Positions 8,360 through 18,690 are shown, counted from the first letter of the stretch. The stretch: DNA of 64,000 bases from Bacteroidaceae bacterium (GCA_017617315.1 JAFZWM010000034.1:1-64000); one strand, 5' to 3'. The notes: generated by a model not told the origin, from the letters alone. Program-made: numbers and translations.

Positions 8360-10354
8360 ATGGCAGAAGAAGAAATAATTCCAAGCCAAGAACAAGTTAA
8401 CTATACAGATGACAACATCCGCCACCTGTCGGACATGGAGCATGTCAGGACACGTCCCGGAATGTACATCGGAAAACTGGGCGACGGAAGTCACCAAGAA
8501 GACGGAATCTACGTTCTGCTGAAGGAAATCGTAGACAACTGTATCGACGAGTTCAAGATGAATGCCGGCAAGCGCATCGAGATAAACGTCGAGGACAATC
8601 TGCGCGTAAGCGTGAGAGACTACGGACGAGGCATTCCGCAAGGCAAGCTCATCGAGGCCGTAAGCGTGCTTAACACGGGCGGTAAATACGACAGCAAGGC
8701 GTTCAAGAAGAGCGTCGGCCTGAACGGAGTTGGTACGAAGGCGGTAAATGCCCTCAGCTCGCACTTCGAGGTGCGCTCGTACCGCGACGGAAAGGTTCGC
8801 ATGGCTACGTTCGAGAAAGGCGTTCTGACTTCGGACAAGACCGAAGACACTCAGGACGAGAACGGAACGTACATCTTCTTTGAGCCCGACAATACTCTGT
8901 TCAAGGACTATCAGTTCCACAGCGAATTCATCGAGGAGATGCTGCGCAACTACACATACCTCAACACCGGCCTTGCCATAATGTACAACGGCCGGCGCAT
9001 CTTGTCGCGCAACGGACTTGAGGACTTGCTGAACGACAACATGACGAACGACGGCCTTTACCCTATCATTCACCTTAAGGGCGAAGACATCGAGATTGCC
9101 TTCACGCACTCAAACCAGAGCGGCGAGGAATATCACTCGTTCGTAAACGGACAGCACACTACCCTTGGCGGAACTCATCAGTCGGCTTTCAAAAAGCACA
9201 TTGCCGAGACAATCAAGGACTTCTCTAACAAGAATTTCGACTACGGAGACATCCGCAACGGACTTGTGGCTGCCATCGCACTCAACGTGGAAGAGCCGAT
9301 GTTCGAGAGCCAGACTAAAATCAAGCTCGGCTCGCTCACCATGGAGCCTAACGGCGGCGTGAGCATCGACAAATATGTAGGCGATTTCGTTCACGAGCAA
9401 GTAGATAACTTCCTTCACAAGAATCCAGATATTGCCGAGGTTCTGATTCAGAAGATTTCAGAATCGGAAAAGGAGCGCAAGGCTATGGCTGGCGTGGCTA
9501 AGATTGCACGCGAGAGAGCCAAGAAAGCCAATCTGCACAATCGCAAGCTGCGCGACTGCCGCGTTCACCTGAACGATGCAAAGGGCGACCTTCTCGAAGA
9601 AAGCGCCATCTTCATAACCGAGGGCGACTCTGCCAGCGGAAGCATCACCAAGAGCCGCGACCCTAACACGCAGGCCGTATTCAGCCTTCGCGGAAAGCCG
9701 CTAAACTGTTACGGACTCACCAAGAAAGTGGTATACGAGAACGAGGAGTTCAACCTACTTCAGGCTGCCCTCAACATCGAGGAAGGGCTCGAAGGTCTGC
9801 GATACAACAAGGTCATCGTGGCAACCGATGCCGATGTAGACGGAATGCACATCCGCCTGCTCATGATTACATTCTTCCTTCAGTTCTTCCCAGAGTTGAT
9901 AAAGAAAGGCCATGTATACATTCTTCAAACGCCTCTTTTCCGCGTAAGAAACAAGAAGAGCAAAATCAAGAAGGCAAACCTGCCTAAGATTGAAGCCAAG
10001 CTGAAGGGCAAGGAAGAAGAAAAGAAAGGACGCAAGAAGGAGAACGACTTTGTAACCCTTTACTGCTACTCTAACGAAGAAAGAGCCGAAGCCATCGAAC
10101 TTCTCGGCCCCGACCCTGAGATAACACGATTCAAAGGTCTGGGAGAGATTTCTTCCGACGAGTTCAAGAACTTCATCGGCCCGGACATCAGACTCGAACC
10201 GGTTTCGCTGCACAAGAGCGACCAAGTTCAGGAACTGCTCGAATACTACATGGGCAAGAACACTTCGGAACGACAGAACTTCATCATCGACAACCTTGTC
10301 ATCGAGGAAGACCGTCCTGAAGAGGAACTGCTCTCGGAAGGCGAGAAATTCTAA
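8360..10354 (+). CDS. parE: DNA topoisomerase IV subunit B
   Basis: The 664-residue type IIA topoisomerase B subunit has, in order, a GHKL ATPase ([19 protein letters not shown] with the Mg-binding Asn, [20 protein letters not shown]), a transducer domain, and a TOPRIM domain ([23 protein letters not shown]). It passes duplex DNA to decatenate chromosomes, together with ParC. The N-terminus and the short C-terminus match Bacteroidetes ParE better than GyrB. The parC partner is not in the window. It is followed by coaD (20 bp) and the S41 protease, an order I recall from other Bacteroidales. Confidence 0.9.
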   Translation: MAEEEIIPSQEQVNYTDDNIRHLSDMEHVRTRPGMYIGKLGDGSHQEDGIYVLLKEIVDNCIDEFKMNAGKRIEINVEDNLRVSVRDYGRGIPQGKLIEAVSVLNTGGKYDSKAFKKSVGLNGVGTKAVNALSSHFEVRSYRDGKVRMATFEKGVLTSDKTEDTQDENGTYIFFEPDNTLFKDYQFHSEFIEEMLRNYTYLNTGLAIMYNGRRILSRNGLEDLLNDNMTNDGLYPIIHLKGEDIEIAFTHSNQSGEEYHSFVNGQHTTLGGTHQSAFKKHIAETIKDFSNKNFDYGDIRNGLVAAIALNVEEPMFESQTKIKLGSLTMEPNGGVSIDKYVGDFVHEQVDNFLHKNPDIAEVLIQKISESEKERKAMAGVAKIARERAKKANLHNRKLRDCRVHLNDAKGDLLEESAIFITEGDSASGSITKSRDPNTQAVFSLRGKPLNCYGLTKKVVYENEEFNLLQAALNIEEGLEGLRYNKVIVATDADVDGMHIRLLMITFFLQFFPELIKKGHVYILQTPLFRVRNKKSKIKKANLPKIEAKLKGKEEEKKGRKKENDFVTLYCYSNEERAEAIELLGPDPEITRFKGLGEISSDEFKNFIGPDIRLEPVSLHKSDQVQELLEYYMGKNTSERQNFIIDNLVIEEDRPEEELLSEGEKF

Positions 10355-10374
10355 CAAAAACCGCAGAAAAGACA

Positions 10375-10827
10375 ATGAAAAGAGCAATCTTTCCCGGCAC
10401 ATTCGATCCGTTTACCATAGGGCACGCATCCATCGTGAAGCGTGCCATAACGTTTATAGACGAACTCGTGATAGGCATAGGCTACAACGAGAACAAAAGG
10501 ACGATGTTCTCGATAGAGGAAAGGGAGAAAACGCTTCGCGAACTGTACAAAAACGAGCCGAGGGTGAAAATTGCATCGTACAACGACCTTACGGTAGACT
10601 TTGCCAAGCGCATGGACGCACAGTTCATAATACGAGGCATAAGATGCGTAAAAGACTTTGAATACGAGGAAACAATAGCCGACATTAACCGAAAACTGGC
10701 CGGAATAGAGACAATCCTGCTCTTTACCGAACCGGAACTTACAAGCGTAAGCTCGAGCGTTGTAAGAGAGCTTATAAGTTTCGGCAAGGACGTGAGTGCC
10801 TTCCTGCCACAACCTGATAATAAATGA
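10375..10827 (+). CDS. coaD: phosphopantetheine adenylyltransferase
   Basis: The 150-residue protein has the expected length. It has the nucleotidyltransferase motif [10 protein letters not shown] near the N-terminus and the C-terminal SSSVVREL motif. It transfers AMP from ATP to 4'-phosphopantetheine, giving dephospho-CoA, the fourth step of coenzyme A synthesis. Its stop codon overlaps the start of the protease gene (ATGA at 10824-10827), which indicates translational coupling. Confidence 0.95.
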   Translation: MKRAIFPGTFDPFTIGHASIVKRAITFIDELVIGIGYNENKRTMFSIEEREKTLRELYKNEPRVKIASYNDLTVDFAKRMDAQFIIRGIRCVKDFEYEETIADINRKLAGIETILLFTEPELTSVSSSVVRELISFGKDVSAFLPQPDNK

Positions 10828-12407
10828 TGAAAAAACTGTTTATCGCACTTTTCCTGCTGGCCGCCAACACCATGATGGCACAGCAGACTCAGATAATCTC
10901 GAACAACCAGAACGCTTCGAACATGCGCAAGCTGCAGATTGCCGAGTATCTGATTAACCACTTGTATGTAGACAAGGTTGACGAGACAAAGCTTGTCGAA
11001 GATGCCATAAAGGGAATGCTCAACCAGCTCGACCCTCACTCAACATACGCCACTCCCGAAGAGGTGAAGCGATTCAACGAACCGCTGAAAGGCTCGTTCG
11101 ACGGCATCGGCGTTCAGTTTAACATGGCCGAAGACACTCTGCTCGTAATCCAGACCGTGAGCAAAGGTCCTTCTGAGAAAGTGGGTATCCTTCCGGGCGA
11201 CCGCATCGTGATGGTGAACGACACGGCCATCGCCGGCGTAAAAATGCCCAAGGAAGACATCATGAAGCGTTTGCGAGGCCCTCGCGGAACAAAGGTTAAA
11301 ATCGGCATCGTGCGCCGCGGAGTAAACGGAATAGCCGATTTCATCGTTACACGCGCACAGATTCCGGTAACAACCGTCGATGCCTACTACATGATTACGC
11401 CCGAAATAGGATATCTGAAATTCGGCAGTTTCGGACTGGAGACGATAAAAGAAGTACACAACGCTCTCACCGCCCTTTCAAAGAAGGGAATGAAAAAGCT
11501 AATCATCGACCTTCAGGGCAACGGCGGCGGATTTCTGAACGCTGCGGTAGATATCACAAACGAATTCCTTGCCAAGGACGACATGATTGTCTACACACAC
11601 GGAAGATCTGTCAGAAACGAAAGTTTCAGAGCCAACGGCGAGGGCAAATACCAGAAGATTCCGCTCGTTGTGCTGGTAGATGAATATTCGGCCTCAGCAG
11701 CCGAGATTCTGACCGGTGCCGTGCAAGATCACGACCGCGGTATAGTAGTAGGCCGCAGAACCTTCGGGAAAGGCCTTGTACAGCGTCCTGTAGACCTTCC
11801 TGACGGCTCTATGATACGTCTTACCGTGGCACACTATTACACGCCTTCAGGGCGCTGTATTCAGAAGCCTTACGAGAAGGGCAATAGCGAAGACTATCAC
11901 AAGGACATCATACACCGCTTCAACAAGGGCGAGTTTACCAACATTGACAGCATCCATCTTGTAGATAGTCTGAAATTCACAACACTGAAGCAGAAGCGCA
12001 CGGTATACGGCGGCGGTGGCATTATGCCCGACTATTTCATCCCTCTCGACACGATGAAATACACAAAATATCATCGCGAGGTGGCTGCGCACAGCGTAAT
12101 GTACAACGTGGTGCTTCAGTACATCGACAAGAACCGCAAGTCGATGAACAGCAAATATCCAAACTTCAAGGCCTTCATGAAGAAGTACGACGAGAGCGAG
12201 AATCTTCTCAACGAAATTCGCCAGAAGGCAAAGGAGCAGAAGATAACATGCACCGAAGAAGAATGGGCAAAGGCTAAGGAATCGCTCGCGCTGCAAGTAA
12301 AGGCTCTCGTGGCACGCGACTTGTTCGACATGAGCGAATATTTCGAGATAATGAATACGAACAACGCAACGGTTCAAAAGGCCATCGAGCTGCTTAGTAA
12401 GAAATAG
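10824..12407 (+). CDS. C-terminal processing peptidase, S41 family
   Basis: The 527-residue exported protease has a signal peptide ([20 protein letters not shown]), a helical lead region, and a PDZ domain (about 90-175, with GIGVQF and GILPGDRI). The S41 catalytic domain follows: Ser291 in YSASAAEIL and Lys316 in FGKGLVQ form the Ser-Lys dyad. It cleaves C-terminal tails of periplasmic or outer-membrane proteins. It overlaps coaD by 4 bp; a second in-frame ATG at 10827 is possible. A strong hairpin terminator follows at 12423-12479. Confidence 0.92.
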   Translation: MMKKLFIALFLLAANTMMAQQTQIISNNQNASNMRKLQIAEYLINHLYVDKVDETKLVEDAIKGMLNQLDPHSTYATPEEVKRFNEPLKGSFDGIGVQFNMAEDTLLVIQTVSKGPSEKVGILPGDRIVMVNDTAIAGVKMPKEDIMKRLRGPRGTKVKIGIVRRGVNGIADFIVTRAQIPVTTVDAYYMITPEIGYLKFGSFGLETIKEVHNALTALSKKGMKKLIIDLQGNGGGFLNAAVDITNEFLAKDDMIVYTHGRSVRNESFRANGEGKYQKIPLVVLVDEYSASAAEILTGAVQDHDRGIVVGRRTFGKGLVQRPVDLPDGSMIRLTVAHYYTPSGRCIQKPYEKGNSEDYHKDIIHRFNKGEFTNIDSIHLVDSLKFTTLKQKRTVYGGGGIMPDYFIPLDTMKYTKYHREVAAHSVMYNVVLQYIDKNRKSMNSKYPNFKAFMKKYDESENLLNEIRQKAKEQKITCTEEEWAKAKESLALQVKALVARDLFDMSEYFEIMNTNNATVQKAIELLSKK

Positions 12408-12422
12408 AAAAGTTTTTACGAT

Positions 12423-12479
12423 AAAAAGGACGAATCCCTCTCTGCAAAATAATATAGCAGAGAGGGATTCGTCTTTTTT
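12423..12479. terminator. strong bidirectional terminator between protease gene and ybeY
   Basis: A 17-bp perfect stem (12429-12445 with 12457-12473, loop of 11 nt) is flanked by A5 on the left and T6 on the right. It therefore works as an intrinsic terminator on both strands for the two convergent genes. Confidence 0.92.
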
Positions 12480-12894
12480 ACTTCTCCAACAAAGCCAGAG
12501 CCTTGTTTTCGTTCTCCTCCATTATTTCTCTTTCGCCGGGACCTTTGTCGTTGACTCCGCAGAGGTGAAGGATGCCGTGGATTATCACGCGGTGCAGTTC
12601 CTCCTCGTATGTTGAGCCAACCTGTTCGGCGTTGGTTCTGACGGTGTCGAGACTGATGAAGAGGTCGCCGCTGATGACATCGTCCTCGTCATAGTCGAAC
12701 GTGATGATGTCGGTATAATAATCGTGCTGAAGATACTGGCGGTTCACCTCAAGAATCTTCTCGTCGTTACAGAAAATGTAGGCAATATCCCCCACCTTTC
12801 GGCCGTGACTTGCAGCCACCTTCTTTATCCACGCCGTTGTTTCGCGACGCTTTATTGCTGGCATCTTTACGCCATCTGTCTGATAACTTATCAT
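12478..12894 (-). CDS. ybeY: endoribonuclease YbeY
   Basis: The 138-residue protein carries the UPF0054 metal site HGILHLCGVND, a Bacteroidetes variant of HGxLHLxGYDH in which the third His ligand region reads VNDKG. FCNDEKILEVNRQYL and YTDIITFDY are further family signatures. YbeY is a single-strand-specific RNase needed for 16S rRNA 3'-end maturation and ribosome quality control. It lies 6 bp after the transporter gene, so it is probably read from the promoter at 13966-13999. Confidence 0.93.
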   Translation of the reverse strand: MISYQTDGVKMPAIKRRETTAWIKKVAASHGRKVGDIAYIFCNDEKILEVNRQYLQHDYYTDIITFDYDEDDVISGDLFISLDTVRTNAEQVGSTYEEELHRVIIHGILHLCGVNDKGPGEREIMEENENKALALLEK

Positions 12895-12900
12895 ATTTTC

Positions 12901-13911
12901 TTATTGTTTTGATTTCTTTCCGTCAAAGTGCTTGTCAAACTGCAAGAAAATTCCGGCAAGCACCGTGCCCGATATAGAATGATATATGCAGCTGACGGCG
13001 CAAGGCAATACGCAAAGTATTGCCACGGGCGCAACATCCAGAATCTCGGGACTTGCAAAGAACCTCTTGGCAAGAACCGTAGCCAGTCCGGCGTTCTGCA
13101 TTCCAACTTCTATCGAGATTGTCCTCTTCTTTGGCTTGCTGAAGCCGCAGAGAGTGCCCACGCCATAACCGAGGCCATAACCCAATGTGTTGTGGCAGAA
13201 GACAACAGCCATGACAAGCAAGAACAGTTGTATTCCGTTATCAACAAGCTGAGGTTTTACATCACTCATCACGTCGCCCACAATCAGTCCGAGGCAGAAG
13301 ACGCTCAAACCGGGCATAACGCTCTGCACATCCTTGTAAACAGGCTTCTTGCCGAACATCATATTACATACAAATCCGATGGAAACGGGCAAAATCGTTA
13401 CGAGCAGAATATTGCTGAACATTCCCCACGCATTAACGTCTATCTGCGTGCCGGCAAGCCAGAGAACCAGCAGAGGCGTTACGAACGGCGCAAGAAGCGT
13501 TGACGCCGTAGTCATTCCAACAGAAAAGGCAACATCGCCCTTGCAGAGAAAAGACATTATGTTGCTCGATACACCGCCCGGACAACAGCCCACCAAGATA
13601 ATTCCAGCCGTGAGATAAGGATTAAGTCCGAAAACGTGCGAGAGCGTGAACGCCAGCAGAGGCATTATGGTGAACTGCGCACATGCTCCGATAAAGATGT
13701 CGAGCGGACGCGAGAACAATATTCTGAAATCGTCGGCTGTGAGCGTGAGTCCCATCGTGAGCATTATGATGCCCAAAATAACCGAAGGAAGATTGCCCTT
13801 TATCCACATAAAGGCATCGGGCACAAAAAAAGCAACCACGGCCACGGCAATGACAAATACCGAAGTGTACGACGCAAGCCAGCGGCTGATAATCTGAAGC
13901 AACTTAAACAT
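12901..13911 (-). CDS. bile acid:sodium symporter family (BASS) transporter
   Basis: The 336-residue protein has about ten membrane segments. Signature parts are LTMGLTLTADDF, the substrate-site stretch GCCPGGVSSNIMSFLCKGDVAFSV, and IEVGMQNAGLATVLA, all typical of the BASS superfamily. Bacterial members move organic anions such as pantoate, pyruvate or bile acids with Na+; the substrate here cannot be read from the sequence. The polar C-terminus (FDKHFDGKKSKQ) is cytoplasmic. It is the first gene of a two-gene unit with ybeY. Confidence 0.88.
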   Translation of the reverse strand: MFKLLQIISRWLASYTSVFVIAVAVVAFFVPDAFMWIKGNLPSVILGIIMLTMGLTLTADDFRILFSRPLDIFIGACAQFTIMPLLAFTLSHVFGLNPYLTAGIILVGCCPGGVSSNIMSFLCKGDVAFSVGMTTASTLLAPFVTPLLVLWLAGTQIDVNAWGMFSNILLVTILPVSIGFVCNMMFGKKPVYKDVQSVMPGLSVFCLGLIVGDVMSDVKPQLVDNGIQLFLLVMAVVFCHNTLGYGLGYGVGTLCGFSKPKKRTISIEVGMQNAGLATVLAKRFFASPEILDVAPVAILCVLPCAVSCIYHSISGTVLAGIFLQFDKHFDGKKSKQ

Positions 13912-13965
13912 TATCTTTTTGTTAATAAACTATTCTGAAGGCTCATGACGAGTCTCACTAAACTG

Positions 13966-13999
13966 CAAAATTACAAATATTTGAGAAGAACGGAACAAA
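13966..13999 (-). promoter_or_regulatory. promoter for the BASS transporter-ybeY unit
   Basis: On the minus strand TTTG (plus 13996-13999) and TAATTTTG (13966-13973) are separated by 22 bases. The start codon is at 13911, so the leader is about 48 nt. Confidence 0.6.
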
Positions 14000-14010
14000 A
14001 AAAGGCACAT

Positions 14011-14928
14011 TTAATGTGCCCCGCCCGATGATTTCAGCCATTCGAGAAACTCGCCTCGCCACTGCCGGCATTCTTCCGTGCCCTTCTCGTCGCTTGCACC
14101 AAAACCATGACCGCCGGTTTTGTACTGAATATACCGATGTTCGATGCCCTTTGCCGTCAAGGCCGAATCGAGCAGCTCGCTGTTCTGATACTTCACAATC
14201 GGGTCGTCAACGCAATTTACGATGAAAGCGCGCGGAGTGTCGTGCTTTACATGATGCTCTATCGACAGAGAATCGTTCATCTCTTTTGTGTGCCACTCGC
14301 CAATCAGCCCCTTTCGACTGCGCTTGTGCATGTATCGCTTGTCGGTAAAGGTAACAACTGGATAAACAGGCACGACAAAGTCGGGACGACGGCTTTCGAG
14401 CCAGCCCAATCCGGCATAATCGGTGTTGAAATACTCGCCCGATGCCATTGCCAGATGTCCGCCGGCAGAAAAGCCCATAACGCCCACATCGTTCGGATTT
14501 ACCGAATATACCGCCGCATATTTGCGCACAAACTGAATGGCGCGCTGAACATCGACAAACGCATCGGGAAACCTGTTTCCGCGGAACAAAAGGCGGTAAT
14601 GCGATGCGTAGGCAAATCCCGTTGCCACGCGATAGTTGAGCACGAAGGCCGAAATGCCGTTCTGCTGAAGCCATCGAGCCACTCCTATGCCCTCGACCTC
14701 CATGTCGTGCCAGCTGTAACTTCCGCCAGGGCACACGATGACTGCCGTGTGAGCCTTTCCGTCGTTCTCGGCAAGAAACGGTGTGAGGGTTACGCTCTTT
14801 GGATTGAGCGACGACCACAAATTCTGAAGACGGCTCAGTTTCTCGGCATTGTATCCGTTCTGCGCCTCTGCCGCGCCTCTGCCGAACATCAGAAAGGCAG
14901 CGAGTATGATGCAAGTGTATCTTTTCAT
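14011..14928 (-). CDS. secreted alpha/beta-hydrolase, probable carbohydrate esterase
   Basis: The 305-residue protein has a signal peptide (ends AEAQ, about residue 23) and a complete alpha/beta-hydrolase core. The oxyanion region is CPGGSYSW, the nucleophile elbow is GFSAGGH, an Asp lies in VDDPIVK, and the catalytic His is in GGHGFG. This layout is common in Bacteroidetes acetyl-xylan-type esterases. Position as the last gene after a GH105-DUF2264 fusion and a BNR_4 protein suggests removal of acetyl or similar esters from a uronic-acid glycan. It also has its own -7 box (14949-14956). Confidence 0.8.
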   Translation of the reverse strand: MKRYTCIILAAFLMFGRGAAEAQNGYNAEKLSRLQNLWSSLNPKSVTLTPFLAENDGKAHTAVIVCPGGSYSWHDMEVEGIGVARWLQQNGISAFVLNYRVATGFAYASHYRLLFRGNRFPDAFVDVQRAIQFVRKYAAVYSVNPNDVGVMGFSAGGHLAMASGEYFNTDYAGLGWLESRRPDFVVPVYPVVTFTDKRYMHKRSRKGLIGEWHTKEMNDSLSIEHHVKHDTPRAFIVNCVDDPIVKYQNSELLDSALTAKGIEHRYIQYKTGGHGFGASDEKGTEECRQWRGEFLEWLKSSGGAH

Positions 14929-14948
14929 TCTTGAATCAGATTTTTCGG

Positions 14949-14956
14949 CAAAATTA
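14949..14956 (-). promoter_or_regulatory. -7 element upstream of the esterase gene
   Basis: The minus strand reads TAATTTTG, 20 bases before the ATG at 14928. No convincing -33 box is at the right distance. The gene may be read both from here and from the upstream cluster promoter. Confidence 0.45.
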
Positions 14957-14985
14957 CAACAAATTTACCAAAACATGCCCATTTC

Positions 14986-16272
14986 TCACTTCCCAACTTC
15001 GAGAACATAAACCATCTGAGGATCTGTCCTTACGGTTTTCTCGCCATCGCCCTGCATGGTGTTCTGCACAAAAATCTGAAGTCTGCGCTTCTGTTTCCAC
15101 AGTTCGCTGTCGATGCTCGGCTCCCACGCGTTCACGGTGAAATCGGTCAAATCAGAAAGAGTCCACTTGCCCGAGTGAATATCTTCGGAATAATACATCG
15201 AAACCTTGCTTCCGCGCTCGGCATCGCGAACGATGTAATATGCCTTGTTTCCGTCTACAACCATTCGCGGACGCGCAACCGGAATCATCTTTGTGCCGCC
15301 ACCCTTTAGGGTGAAAGGCGTTTTTCTGTCGGAAACCTGCTGATTGTGCCACCCCGAGGCATCGTGCCACACAAGCCGATATTGCGGAACATCGCTGTCC
15401 CGACTGCGCCAGTATGTGGCGATGTATGGATTTCCGGCGGCATCGGTTGACATGCTCGTCTGGTTTATCAACTCGCTGTTCTGCGGAATTGTGCAGGCAT
15501 ATTCGGCATTGTCCTTGTTTATTGGCAGTTGATAGACTGAGCCGTCGGTGCGTTTCCACGTAAGTCCGCCGTCGTCGCTCTTGGCATAGCAGAGGTCGTG
15601 GTTCGTCTCAACCATCCACGTTTCGCGCCATACCCACGACACATGAATCGTGCCCATTCCATCGACATAAAGCTGCCAGTAGGCATTTCGCTTGTTCTCG
15701 CCGTCGATGAGAACATCCTGAAGACGAGTCCATTTCTGCTGCTTCACATCGTATCGGTTCATAACCAGATTGCCGCGTCCCGATGCTCCGGAACGGTAGG
15801 CAAACAAGAGGTTTCCGCCTTTCAGATAATAGAATTCGGGATAGGTTACGTCCTTTTCATCGGAGCCTGTCATCGGCATCAAATCGCCCAGTTTGAGAGA
15901 ATACGGCGAAACGCTCCGGCAATATTTCAGCGCATTGCCGTGATGATCGAACGAGACGTGAATATATCCGCTTCCATCGAGCATGATGCTTATGACGTTG
16001 TGGGCATCCTGAACTTTTCCGCGATATTGCGAACGCTCTATCTGCCATTTGTCCTTGCCTTGCTTTCGCTTTCCGAGGGTCAGATAGCCGTCGGCATCGT
16101 AATATGCTATGTACTGCCAGCCTTTGTGCGTAACGAGCGAATTATTGCGAAAAACGGCCGTATTCACCGATGTCTGACTGTATGCCTTGCCTACCGCCAC
16201 CAATTTCTGAGCCGATGAAACCATCGGCATAGCCAGAAGCATGGCACACAAACAATGTTTTATCATTATCAT
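14986..16272 (-). CDS. BNR_4-family beta-propeller, probable glycan lyase or hydrolase
   Basis: The 428-residue protein has a signal peptide (ends VSSAQ) and a repeated propeller pattern matching the BNR_4 family. Recognisable parts are QDAHNVISIMLDGSGYIHVSFDHHGN, VSWVWRETW and NPYIATYWRSRD. The family includes seven-bladed enzymes that cleave uronic-acid polysaccharides (ulvan lyases) and the gum-arabic rhamnosidase group GH145. The conserved His residues in DAHN and DHHGN are candidate catalytic or binding residues. The in-frame ATG at 16266 is an alternative start. It follows the fusion gene by 1 bp, so the two are co-transcribed. The exact linkage cleaved is not predictable from this reading. 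Confidence 0.75.
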   Translation of the reverse strand: MIMIKHCLCAMLLAMPMVSSAQKLVAVGKAYSQTSVNTAVFRNNSLVTHKGWQYIAYYDADGYLTLGKRKQGKDKWQIERSQYRGKVQDAHNVISIMLDGSGYIHVSFDHHGNALKYCRSVSPYSLKLGDLMPMTGSDEKDVTYPEFYYLKGGNLLFAYRSGASGRGNLVMNRYDVKQQKWTRLQDVLIDGENKRNAYWQLYVDGMGTIHVSWVWRETWMVETNHDLCYAKSDDGGLTWKRTDGSVYQLPINKDNAEYACTIPQNSELINQTSMSTDAAGNPYIATYWRSRDSDVPQYRLVWHDASGWHNQQVSDRKTPFTLKGGGTKMIPVARPRMVVDGNKAYYIVRDAERGSKVSMYYSEDIHSGKWTLSDLTDFTVNAWEPSIDSELWKQKRRLQIFVQNTMQGDGEKTVRTDPQMVYVLEVGK

Positions 16273-16273
16273 T

Positions 16274-18580
16274 TTAGTACAAGTCTTTTGTTACGATTTC
16301 ATCTTTCCATTGATGGTCTTTCGGGAAAGGCTCGCCGCCCCACGCCTTTTTGCTTGTCCAATCATCGGCGGCATCGGTCCAGAACGGATGCGTTGCCGGC
16401 AGTCCAAGAGGCAGGAATCCGAGCGATGTCATGTACAGACTTCCGTTATTTGTGTACCAGTCGGCTACATTAGGCTGACGGCCGCAGAAACCAATAGTCA
16501 GGAATCCGCCTTCGTTAAAATTTTCCTTTCCATCGAACATTCGGTGCATCACAGCTGTAAGTGCACAACGAACCTGTGCGCGCGACATTCCGGCAGGCAG
16601 CTTGTCGTACCAAGCCATGAGAGCCAGAGGCTGAAGGCAAGCCATTCTGTAAGGAATGCTGCGGCCAAAGACTGGGAATGTTCCTTCGGGCGAAATCATT
16701 CGCTCCAGAATGATGCTGAACTTCTGGGCACGTTTCTCGGCACGGGCGTAATAATCGGTATATTTCAATCGCGAACCGTAATGCGAATCTGTCATCGCCT
16801 GCAAGGTTTCGAGATACATTGCGTGGAACACAAAACTGCTGTAATAATCGAAAGCGAATGTAGGGCCGTCTGAATACCATCCGTCGCCAACATACCATTC
16901 TTCGACCTTGCGGATGGCTGAATTTATGCGATAGCCGTCGAATTCACCGCCCGCCTTTGCCATAAACGCCTCTATTGTTGATGAGAACAGAAGCCAATTT
17001 GTGTAAGGCGGATCAATTCGTCTTAGCAAAGAGAATTCTTCGAGATAGCGTTTCTTTGTGGTTTCATCGAGAGGAAGCCACAACTGGTCGTAGGCACGAA
17101 GGAAGCTCTCGGCAATATAGGCGGCATCTACCAGCGGCTGACCTTCCTTTCGCCAAAGCAGATAGTCGGGGCTGTCGGGATTCACGGCATTGGCATAGCT
17201 CTTCAGAGCCCACTCGCGAAGCTGTTTGCGCTGCTTGCCCTCGGCGGTTTCATCGTCGGGCAGAGAGAGCCACGGAGCAAGTCCAGCCATCAGTCGTCCG
17301 AAAGTCTCCATGTAAGTTACGCGCTTGTCGCGCTTGTCGAAGCTCGGGCTGACCTCAATCTGCATATTCTGCTGAAGCTTGCCTTCTGCCATATTGCTCA
17401 AAACAGGCTTTGCCATCTTGTACAGAAGATTCGTCCAATATTGGCGGTCGTTGCCAGCCTTAGGAGCCTCAGCCTCGAGAAAACGCACATATTCGCACGA
17501 TGCAAGAAGAAATGCTCCGACTCCGAAGTTGGCGGTTGAATTTGCATCGACCACCTGTCCCGGAATGGCTTTCTCGCCTATCGGCTGAACGTATCCTACA
17601 CGGCCGTCTTTCTGAAGCGCGGTATTTTTCAAGAAATTCCACGCTTTCATCGCTACTGGGAGATATGTTTCACGGTCGAGATAGCCGTTGTTTATTCCCC
17701 AGAACAATCCGTAAGCGAAAAATGCCGTGCCGCTTGTCTCGGCTCCCGGAGCATGTTCGGGGTCGAGGATGCTGCGCGTCCAATAGCCTTGCGGCTGCTG
17801 CGACTCGGCAACGGCCTTTGCCAATCGTTTGTATCTGTCTACGAACAGTTTGCGATGCTTGTAATCTTGCGGAAGGTCTTGCAGAATCTTTGCAAATCCT
17901 GCCAGAACCCATCCGTCGCCGCGCGCCCAGAAATCCTTCTTTCCGTTTGTGCTCTTGTGCTTTGGATAAGTGTATTTGGCATCGCGATAGTAGAATCCGG
18001 TTTCAGAATCGTACATGATGCTGTCGCTGTACAGAAAATACTCGTGCAGTTTGTCGAGATACTTTTTGTTTCCGGTAATCTTGTACATCTTGGTCATTAC
18101 GGGCATAACCATGTAAAGGCCGTCGGCCCACCACCAATAGTCGTGCTTTGGGGTAGACATCTCGTATTCCATAACCTCGCGGGCGCGTCTTATGCACTTG
18201 TCCTCGGGCATGATGTTGTACAAGTCGGCATAGGTCTGAAAGCAAATCTGCCAGTCGCCGAAAAGAACAAAATCGTCCTTTTCGCCGTAGGTGTACTTCC
18301 ATTTTGCGCGGTCGTTGCCCTTTGCGCCCTTCCATTCGTTGAATTCGGCCCATTTAAGCGAATAATTCAGGTAATTCTTGTTGCCTGTCAGTCTGTAAGC
18401 TTCCATGTTGCCTGTGTGATAGGCTGCGTTGTCCCAAAACGAGCGGACTTCGGTTTTGTTGTTCTTCTGCCAATAATCGTTTACCTTGGCAATGATTTTT
18501 CTTACATCGGCTGCATTGTCGGGCTTTGCACACGCCAACAACGGCACAATGAGGCATAGTATCAAAATTCTGATTTTCAT
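16274..18580 (-). CDS. fusion of GH105 unsaturated glycuronyl hydrolase and DUF2264 domain
   Basis: The protein has 768 residues from the start at 18580, chosen because a signal peptide with lipobox-like LLAC begins there and a promoter -7 box lies at 18611-18618, between this ATG and the upstream in-frame one at 18622. Residues ~25-380 are a GH88/GH105 (alpha/alpha)6 barrel: Asp153 in WWADGLYM is the expected acid, and ARGDGWVL (220-226) is the second family signature. Residues ~390-768 match DUF2264 (ETFGRLMAGLAPWL, PYTNWLLFSSTIEAF, WYSDGPTFAFDYYSSFVFHAM), a family I recall being linked to beta-glucuronidase activity (GH154). The joined domains suggest stepwise removal of a 4,5-unsaturated uronic acid and another uronyl residue. 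Confidence 0.82.
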   Translation of the reverse strand: MKIRILILCLIVPLLACAKPDNAADVRKIIAKVNDYWQKNNKTEVRSFWDNAAYHTGNMEAYRLTGNKNYLNYSLKWAEFNEWKGAKGNDRAKWKYTYGEKDDFVLFGDWQICFQTYADLYNIMPEDKCIRRAREVMEYEMSTPKHDYWWWADGLYMVMPVMTKMYKITGNKKYLDKLHEYFLYSDSIMYDSETGFYYRDAKYTYPKHKSTNGKKDFWARGDGWVLAGFAKILQDLPQDYKHRKLFVDRYKRLAKAVAESQQPQGYWTRSILDPEHAPGAETSGTAFFAYGLFWGINNGYLDRETYLPVAMKAWNFLKNTALQKDGRVGYVQPIGEKAIPGQVVDANSTANFGVGAFLLASCEYVRFLEAEAPKAGNDRQYWTNLLYKMAKPVLSNMAEGKLQQNMQIEVSPSFDKRDKRVTYMETFGRLMAGLAPWLSLPDDETAEGKQRKQLREWALKSYANAVNPDSPDYLLWRKEGQPLVDAAYIAESFLRAYDQLWLPLDETTKKRYLEEFSLLRRIDPPYTNWLLFSSTIEAFMAKAGGEFDGYRINSAIRKVEEWYVGDGWYSDGPTFAFDYYSSFVFHAMYLETLQAMTDSHYGSRLKYTDYYARAEKRAQKFSIILERMISPEGTFPVFGRSIPYRMACLQPLALMAWYDKLPAGMSRAQVRCALTAVMHRMFDGKENFNEGGFLTIGFCGRQPNVADWYTNNGSLYMTSLGFLPLGLPATHPFWTDAADDWTSKKAWGGEPFPKDHQWKDEIVTKDLY

Positions 18581-18610
18581 TATATTGTATTTGTTAAATT
18601 TTAGTAATCG

Positions 18611-18618
18611 CAAATATA
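18611..18618 (-). promoter_or_regulatory. -7 element for the glycan cluster
   Basis: The minus strand reads TATATTTG, 30 bases before the ATG at 18580. It would drive the fusion gene, the BNR_4 gene and perhaps the esterase. Confidence 0.55.
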
Positions 18619-18690
18619 GCACATTTTATTTTTTTGTAAGAATTTCAGAAAATATTAGTAGAAAAACATCAGAAATACACACTAAATAAT

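Noticed and set aside
14107..14934. 275-residue plus-strand frame opposite the esterase gene
   Set aside because: The opposite strand has signal peptide, nucleophile elbow and catalytic His; this frame has no recognisable domain.
17753..18559. 268-residue plus-strand frame opposite the GH105-DUF2264 gene
   Set aside because: It is a shadow of a clear glycoside hydrolase; its hydrophobic look comes from the complementary codons.
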